Assembly (NCBI GenBank): GCA_017411385.1
Contig: JAFQQF010000023.1
Coordinates: 19,597 to 83,596 of the forward strand
Direction: 5' to 3'
Length of the DNA: 64,000 nt
Source of the DNA: Ruminococcus sp.
Lineage (GTDB): Bacteria > Bacillota > Clostridia > Oscillospirales > Acutalibacteraceae
Shown: positions 59,056 to 64,000 of the stretch, in pieces
Position numbering within the stretch: position 1 is the stretch's first letter
Layout of the letters: each line of letters opens with the position of its first letter
Notes under the pieces: generated by a model
What the model saw: only the letters and a program-made list of their open reading frames with translations
Databases searched by the model: none
What the model was told of the DNA's origin: nothing
Program-made: the position numbers and the translations under genes

Positions 59056-60363
59056 TTAATTTACAGGCTTGTAGTATGTGTCAAGGATAAGCTCATAGAA
59101 TGCTTCTTCGTTGACGTGGTATTCGGCGTAGGTGCCGTCACTTGAAAGCTCACCGGGTACGGTTACAAAGTCAAGCTCAGAAATGCCGTTTGAAACAACA
59201 CTTGTTGCAAAGGCGGTAATAGTGGAGGGAGTCAGATTGGTTTCGCTGTTTTCAGCAACAATGTTATAAAGATTTACAGGAGTTGTCAAATCCTTCTTGG
59301 TCTGCTCCAGCGCCTTGCTTGAAAAAGCTTTCAGATAATTCACCTGACGGTTGAGTCTGTCGATAGAAGAGCTCAGATAATTTACATCTCGCTGTCGGAT
59401 GTAGCTGAGAGCGTTATCTCCATAGAGAGTCACAGCTTCACCTTCATAGTGAAATGTATGAGAGGTGTCATAAAAAGAATTGTCTATCATTGTAACAGTA
59501 ACACCGCCAACAGCGTCGTTGAGGGTTGCTATTGCGTTGAGATTAACTGCAAAATATGAATTGATGGGAAGCTGGTAAAAAAGACGGGAAACTGCGGTTG
59601 CAGTGTTAAGACAACTGGTTTTTCTGCCGTCGCCATAAGCATAAGAAAGGCAAAGCTGGTGCTTTTCTGTGCGCAGATATTCACCCTCCGGAGAGTAAAT
59701 GCCTATATCTGTGACAATGTCACGGGGAACAGCGATAACTCTGGTCTTTCCTGTGGCTGTATCCAGCGCAATCAGATAAATTGCATCTGCCTGACCGCCT
59801 GTGCCGTCATCAACACCCAGATCATATTTGTCAACACCGACACAAAGAATACTTGTCATATCAGTATTGAAGGCGTATTCTTTGTCTTTGTATGTAACCC
59901 TCTGACCGTTGTTTTCAACAGATACCTGAGCGTTTTCAATCACGGGAGCAGTCATATCAAGATTGGAATAATCGGTGAGCTTGAGAATGCCTGCATAACG
60001 GAGTATTAAGAAAAGAATAAGCAGAATAATAAGGATTATAACAGGAACCGCAACAATCCAAGCAAGGATAATAAGAAGCTTTTGCCACCAAGGACGGCTG
60101 TGCCACTTTTTATCCTTTAAGCTGAATTTTCTGTGATGCCTGTAGTGCTGTTCGGAGTTGCTTCTGACAATCTCTTGATTGTCACTGTATGCATATCTGT
60201 GCTTGCTTCTTTTGTGTTGGTTACTATGCTTTTTGTAATGAGCAAAAACATAATCATCATAATCTTCCTTGGGAAGCTCCGAGGTGTTATTTGCATCCTC
60301 TGTTGCCACGATTTTTTGCTCGTCTTCGCGTTTTATAGCTTCATCAGTATGTTCGTTGGTCAT
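59056..60363 (-). CDS. LytR-CpsA-Psr (LCP) family glycopolymer ligase
   Basis: 435 residues. The N-terminal 95 residues are cytosolic, acidic then rich in His and Arg (HYKKHSNQHKRSKHRY). A membrane helix covers about 96-118. The LCP domain (about 165-400) has ILCVGVDKY, GGQADAIYLIALD (the pyrophosphate-binding Asp), VIAVPRDIVTDIG with the conserved Arg, DAVGGVTVTM and DNALSYIRQRDVNYLSS with the last Arg pair. LCP enzymes move teichoic acids or capsules from lipid carriers to peptidoglycan. It overlaps the sortase gene by 20 bp, so it is made with it. Confidence 0.95.
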   Translation of the reverse strand: MTNEHTDEAIKREDEQKIVATEDANNTSELPKEDYDDYVFAHYKKHSNQHKRSKHRYAYSDNQEIVRSNSEQHYRHHRKFSLKDKKWHSRPWWQKLLIILAWIVAVPVIILIILLILFLILRYAGILKLTDYSNLDMTAPVIENAQVSVENNGQRVTYKDKEYAFNTDMTSILCVGVDKYDLGVDDGTGGQADAIYLIALDTATGKTRVIAVPRDIVTDIGIYSPEGEYLRTEKHQLCLSYAYGDGRKTSCLNTATAVSRLFYQLPINSYFAVNLNAIATLNDAVGGVTVTMIDNSFYDTSHTFHYEGEAVTLYGDNALSYIRQRDVNYLSSSIDRLNRQVNYLKAFSSKALEQTKKDLTTPVNLYNIVAENSETNLTPSTITAFATSVVSNGISELDFVTVPGELSSDGTYAEYHVNEEAFYELILDTYYKPVN

Positions 60364-61126
60364 CTGTCAGTACCCCCTGTACCAATAAGCGATATGATGA
60401 GTTGTAGTTTGTGCATGTGCTGAGAGTTATGATGCGGTCGTTTGTTGTAAGCTCAATGCCTTCTCTCACATTTGCATAGGCTGAGTGGGGATGGAGGCAA
60501 TCGTACAGATATTGCTCATAAACCTCATCATCTGAAAACTCAAAGGAATTGAGTATGTGTCGGTTATCGTAATCGTATGCGGCAAAAATTCGGTAGGTAA
60601 GAATATGTCCTTCGGTGTAAATATAAATATACTGGTTTTCCTCAAAGAATTCAGGGTCCTCAAAATCGTGAAGTCCTGCAAACATTGAGCCGTTGAGCAT
60701 ATTGTGGCCGTAAAGAACAGTTACACGGTCAACAAAATATCTTGTATTGTGACGCTGTGAGTAGATTGTGCCGGCAAATTCATAGTTGCCCAGATAGTTA
60801 TGGTGAAGATAAAAGTTGTCGTCCGAGTTTGAACTTTGTGCAACAGGGTAATCAATAACTGTGCCGGGAATACGAATCCACGCATAGAGGTCTTCGTTAA
60901 GCTCCTTTAACTCCTTAAAGTTAATTGGGTTTTCCACCAAAGGCTCGGTAGTTGTTACCTCTGTGGTTTCAGGCACAGGGGAGGTGGGATTTACTACCAA
61001 TGAATAATCGGTAGGGTCAATCCCGCCGGGGGTGCAGCTGCAGCCCGAAAAACAGCAAGCAAGTATAGCGAGTATAAGCGCAAGGCTCAGAATACTTGTG
61101 ATTTTCTTCAAAGTGGATTTGTGCAT
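60344..61126 (-). CDS. srtB: Class B sortase
   Basis: 260 residues from the ATG at 61126 (GAAGGTG upstream). A hydrophobic N-terminus runs into ACCFSGCSC, which may be a signal anchor or a lipobox (not a perfect one). A Thr/Pro linker follows, then the sortase beta-barrel (about 65-255). The catalytic set is His141 in LYGHNM, Cys238 in TLSTCTN and Arg246 in YRLLVQG. LNEDLYAWIRIPGTVIDYPV is the class B opening. It links proteins with a C-terminal signal to the wall or to each other. A candidate substrate with SPTTG is the next gene upstream on the same strand. Confidence 0.95.
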   Translation of the reverse strand: MHKSTLKKITSILSLALILAILACCFSGCSCTPGGIDPTDYSLVVNPTSPVPETTEVTTTEPLVENPINFKELKELNEDLYAWIRIPGTVIDYPVAQSSNSDDNFYLHHNYLGNYEFAGTIYSQRHNTRYFVDRVTVLYGHNMLNGSMFAGLHDFEDPEFFEENQYIYIYTEGHILTYRIFAAYDYDNRHILNSFEFSDDEVYEQYLYDCLHPHSAYANVREGIELTTNDRIITLSTCTNYNSSYRLLVQGVLTDDQRTY

Positions 61127-61229
61127 ATATGTCACCTTCAAAGATTAAGATATATCTCATATTTATATCTATAAATTATACATAATAATGAGTGTAATGT
61201 CAATTAACCTTTGTTTTTTAAAATAAGAA

Positions 61230-61254
61230 AAAGCTCCGTAAAAAACGGAGCTTT
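61230..61254 (-). terminator. Terminator of the SPTTG-protein gene
   Basis: AAAGCTCCGT and ACGGAGCTTT form a perfect 10-bp stem with a 5-nt loop. On the minus strand TTTTTCTTATTTT follows, so the SPTTG gene is separated from the sortase gene. Confidence 0.85.
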
Positions 61255-61269
61255 CAGATGCATTGTTAA

Positions 61270-61818
61270 TTAAGCGTTTGTTTTCTCTTTCTTAAGAACA
61301 ATTACGATTGCAAGAAGAACAACTGCCATTGATGCACAAGCAATGTAAACAACGCTGTTGTTTGTGAAGAAGAACTCACCTGTTGTGGGAGAAGTAACTT
61401 CTGTGCCGGGCTGGGGAACAGTGCCTGAGCTGGGAACAGAGGGGTCTTCGCCTTCTTTAATAAAGTGAGCGTAAGCTCTTACGTCTGAGTCGCCTGTGGG
61501 CTTGATTATGATTGTAGCGGTTGTTGTGCTGCCTTCGATGATATCAAACTCGCCGAATGCAAATTCCCAGTGAGAGAACTTGTAGCCGTCCTTGGGAGTA
61601 GCAGTAAGTGTAACAACCTCACCTGAGTTAACCTCAACCTTACCGGGGTTGTTGATATCGGGAGTAGCGTTACCTGCAATGTCAGGAACGGGAATAGCGT
61701 CAATGATAATCTGATCTTTTGCAGTTGAAGCGGTGGGGCTGATGATTTCTGCGGAAACAGAAGCAACTGCACAGCACATAAGCATAAGTGCTACAAGAAT
61801 GGAAATTACTCTTTTCAT
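61270..61818 (-). CDS. Small secreted surface protein with C-terminal SPTTG sorting signal
   Basis: 182 residues from the ATG at 61818 (AAGGAGG upstream; the 15-codon extension is dropped). A signal peptide (1-23, ending SVSA) is followed by one InlB B-repeat-like module (about 55-120: VEVNSGEVVTLTATPKDGYKFSHW). A Pro/Ser/Thr spacer follows. The end has SPTTG at 143-147, a helix (153-175) and KKEK, i.e. a cell-wall sorting signal. S/PPxTG signals are the targets of clostridial class B sortases such as that of C. difficile. It is probably wall-linked; no enzymatic domain is seen. Confidence 0.88.
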   Translation of the reverse strand: MKRVISILVALMLMCCAVASVSAEIISPTASTAKDQIIIDAIPVPDIAGNATPDINNPGKVEVNSGEVVTLTATPKDGYKFSHWEFAFGEFDIIEGSTTTATIIIKPTGDSDVRAYAHFIKEGEDPSVPSSGTVPQPGTEVTSPTTGEFFFTNNSVVYIACASMAVVLLAIVIVLKKEKTNA

Positions 61819-62260
61819 ATTGATTATCCTCCTTAAGGAATTTGGTTCGGTATAATAAACCAATTTTTATTAGTAACTAAAGTATATCACTCAAAACTTC
61901 AAAAGTAAAGACTTTTATTTAAACATTATAATTATTTGTTCATAGTGTATAAGTAAGGTTGCTGAAATTTGGTAATTTGCTGTAAATTTATAATTTGTAT
62001 GAGGGTCAAGCCTTGAAAAAAGCTTTCTGAAATTTAGTTTTAAGGGCAAGTGCTTGGCTAAATTTAACAATAAAAAGTTGGATTTTTGTCATACCTTACA
62101 AAAATCCGCTTGTGTGTATATTCTCAATAAAAATTATTGCAATGCTTGATATTTAGTGGTACAATTATACAGTAAATATATTGTTAAAGGTGTGCCTTTT
62201 ACTATGAGTCTGCAGTGTGCATTTTTAACTTATTATGTTATTTTTTAGGAGGAACAAAAG
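61819..62260. other. Divergent intergenic region, 442 bp, AT-rich
   Basis: No gene is supported here. A 10-bp hairpin, GGATTTTTGT and ACAAAAATCC with an 8-nt loop, is at 62080-62107 with no T-tract in the expected place. A plus-strand promoter follows. The part 61865-62070 shows nothing I could name. Confidence 0.55.
62137..62165 (+). promoter_or_regulatory. Putative promoter of the large secreted protein
   Basis: TTGCAA (62137-62142), 17-bp spacer, TACAAT (62160-62165), giving a leader of about 90 nt before the start at 62261. Confidence 0.5.
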
Positions 62261-64000
62261 ATGAACAAGGTTTTTAATAAAAAAGTTCTTGCGATGCTTC
62301 TTACCTTGGTTATGCTTCTCTCTTTGGTTTCAACAGGTTTGTCCTCGGTTATAGCTGTGGATGTTCAGCTTGCTGAGGGGACAGCAGACACGAAGACGGT
62401 TTACTTTTCTGTAAACGGTCAATGGACACAGAAGCTGTGTGCGGTTTTCACTTGGGGTGATGACTACGCTGAAGGTCAGTGGCTGGCAATGAAAAATCTT
62501 GACAGTGCAGCAGATTTGTGGACAGCTGAGATTCCTGCGGATTATTCTAACATTACCTTCTGCAGCAGAACTGCTCCCTATCTGGGTTGGGGTGCTGTGA
62601 AGAATCAGACAGGTCAGCTTACCATCCCCGAGGGATGCGACCATTTTACCCTTACAAATGAAACCGCAGGTGTGTGGGACTCATATAAAAAGGACACAGA
62701 CAGCCCCGTTGGCACCAGAGTTGTCTATTTTGCTCCCAATGAGGAGTGGATGGAGATTCAGGGCGCTCAGGGTCACAACTTTGCTTTGCACGCATACAAC
62801 ACAACCTCTGATTCTGTTGGTGCTTACTACGATATGACTCTTGTGCAGGGCTCTTACGGAATGTACCCCACAATCTGGCAGGCTGAAATTTCCGAAGCCT
62901 ACACTAATGTGGAGTTTATGAGAGGTGAGGGCACCTACGAGGATGGTACATGGAAGCTTTGGGAGTCAACCTTCAGTGCAGGTATCCATTCTACATACAA
63001 TCTCTTTACTCAGGATATGGATGATTATCAGACAGGTGAGTGGAGCTATATTGATGCACCTGCTCCCACAGAGCCTAAGCCTACTGAGCCCACTCCCACA
63101 GAGCCCGAGCCATCAGACCCCGGTACAACCGAGCCCGATGTGGACCCTGTGGAAACAAAGAAGGTGTACTTCACACCTAACAGCGTATGGGCAACTGCAG
63201 TGAGTCAGTCCGGCGGATTTTCTGTTTGCTCTTGGAGCGATGCTTCTAATGATAAAACTTGGACTTGGCTTGAAGCAAGCAGCGGTTCAAGCTATAGCGC
63301 TGATATCCCTGCCACAGCCACAAGCCTGTTCTTTGCGGTTTCCTACAGCACAGAGCCTGATGCCGTTTGGAATCAGACAGATAATCTGACTATTCCTCAG
63401 GACAGCAATCATTTCACTCAGGATTCAAGCGATTTTACCACAGGCACATGGAACACCTCTTCGGTTACCGTTTCAAGCTACTATGTAGTATTTATTGACG
63501 AGGACGGTACCCTTCTTGATGCACAGCTTGTAAAAGAGGGTGAGAGTGCAACTGCTCCCAAGGAGCCTTCAAAATCAGGCTATACCTTCACAGGTTGGGA
63601 TACAGATTTCTCCTGCGTTAAAGCAAATCTCACGGTTAAGGCACAGTATAAGCTGGATGCTTCCTCTGTAACACCTGCAACCACGGGTTCTCTGAAGATT
63701 GAGGTGTCAGGCGGTACAGGCTTTGCAATTTCCTTAAATGGCGGAGTAAACCGTCCTCAGGGTAATTCCTATGCAAACTCCAAGGCTCCTATCGGTGCCG
63801 CTGTTAAAGTAACTGCCAATGAAGTTGCAGGTAAAGAGTTTATGGGCTGGATTAATCCAGCAAACGGACAGATACTGACAAAAGAGTATACATACAGCTT
63901 CACAACCTCCGGAAACGACTTTATCAAGGCAATGTATAAGACAGACATTGACGGAGTAAACTCGGTAATCTTCAAGAACGGCAAGGCATATTCAGGCAAC
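62261..64000 (+). CDS. Large secreted protein with CBM26-like and InlB-type repeats (3' end cut by window)
   Basis: The frame from the ATG at 62261 (AGGAGG 8 nt upstream) stays open for 580 codons to the window edge. A signal peptide (about 1-32) is followed by beta modules that begin VYF and continue with N..W..., the pattern of starch-binding CBM25/26 modules. They are near 47-145, 150-265 and 300-400. A PTEP-rich linker (270-295) splits them. Then come a Listeria-Bacteroides-type repeat (about 405-465, SGYTFTGWDTDF) and an InlB-like module. The catalytic or anchoring part, if any, lies outside. It is divergent from the SPTTG gene. A role in binding glycans at the surface is inferred. Confidence 0.85.
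   Translation, partial: MNKVFNKKVLAMLLTLVMLLSLVSTGLSSVIAVDVQLAEGTADTKTVYFSVNGQWTQKLCAVFTWGDDYAEGQWLAMKNLDSAADLWTAEIPADYSNITFCSRTAPYLGWGAVKNQTGQLTIPEGCDHFTLTNETAGVWDSYKKDTDSPVGTRVVYFAPNEEWMEIQGAQGHNFALHAYNTTSDSVGAYYDMTLVQGSYGMYPTIWQAEISEAYTNVEFMRGEGTYEDGTWKLWESTFSAGIHSTYNLFTQDMDDYQTGEWSYIDAPAPTEPKPTEPTPTEPEPSDPGTTEPDVDPVETKKVYFTPNSVWATAVSQSGGFSVCSWSDASNDKTWTWLEASSGSSYSADIPATATSLFFAVSYSTEPDAVWNQTDNLTIPQDSNHFTQDSSDFTTGTWNTSSVTVSSYYVVFIDEDGTLLDAQLVKEGESATAPKEPSKSGYTFTGWDTDFSCVKANLTVKAQYKLDASSVTPATTGSLKIEVSGGTGFAISLNGGVNRPQGNSYANSKAPIGAAVKVTANEVAGKEFMGWINPANGQILTKEYTYSFTTSGNDFIKAMYKTDIDGVNSVIFKNGKAYSGN

Noticed and set aside
1-64000. tRNA or rRNA genes and prophage or transposase genes
   Set aside because: No cloverleaf with conserved GGTTCGAATCC-type arm, rRNA core string, transposase, integrase or phage gene was seen on reading; short or diverged ones could be missed.

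Overview
The window reads as chromosomal DNA from a low-to-mid GC, Gram-positive, spore-forming member of the Clostridia, most likely Oscillospiraceae/Ruminococcaceae-like. This rests on gene content: SpoIIID, a MecA-type adaptor, an OmpR/HtrA two-component locus, a class B sortase, an LCP ligase, Wzx/EpsG polysaccharide loci, ECF vitamin transport, and several dockerin, cohesin and starch-binding-type secreted proteins. Strong AGGAGG ribosome sites and short spacers are typical of the group. No rRNA, tRNA, CRISPR array, prophage or transposase gene was recognised. The first and last genes run off the window.

Layout. 0-9.6 kb: a GH13 alpha-glucosidase (cut off) diverges from a MecA-like gene. 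Then come a secreted dockerin protein (minus), a 147-bp tandem repeat array, and a response regulator / histidine kinase / HtrA operon (minus). A DegT sugar aminotransferase and spoIIID follow. 9.8-28.4 kb: two convergent surface-polysaccharide operons. The plus-strand one carries five glycosyltransferases, an HpcH-type aldolase, an EpsG polymerase, a Wzx flippase, a CapF-like reductase/epimerase and a PF14907-type protein. The minus-strand one starts with ddl and holds a UDP-HexNAc dehydrogenase and C4-epimerase pair, a GT2, a second EpsG, a phosphoesterase and a CYTH protein. They meet at a strong bidirectional terminator.

28.7-39.6 kb: a membrane UDP-GlcNAc 4,6-dehydratase, glmS, an FHA-FtsW/RodA fusion with its partner transpeptidase, secA, and a DUF559 gene enclosed by inverted palindromic repeats. 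39.6-46.2 kb: gltX-glnS-SDR-cohesin-DUF308, then a second dockerin gene. Its whole promoter and leader matches that of the first dockerin gene 42 kb away. 46.3-53.7 kb: birA/panT/coaX cofactor genes, a split transketolase, a thioredoxin, an FkbM methyltransferase and a secreted MBL-fold hydrolase.

53.9-64 kb: a cell-envelope module. It has an AraC regulator, a CDP-glycerol phosphotransferase-like protein overlapping a 929-residue YidC-polytopic-sulfatase fusion, an LCP ligase, a class B sortase, a small secreted protein with a C-terminal SPTTG sorting signal, and a large secreted protein with starch-binding-like and InlB-type repeats.

How the parts fit: most of the window makes, exports, polymerises and decorates the cell surface. 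UDP-GlcNAc from glmS feeds the nucleotide-sugar enzymes (4,6-dehydratase, CapF-like, dehydrogenase/epimerase). GTs, Wzx and EpsG build polymers, LCP and sortase attach polymers and proteins, and HtrA with its two-component system handles envelope stress. The most unusual items are the YidC-sulfatase fusion, the membrane-anchored cohesin with two co-patterned dockerin genes, the DUF559 cassette between inverted repeats, and the tandem repeats that each carry the same 31-codon ORF. All functional statements come from reading the sequence and family knowledge; no database search was run.
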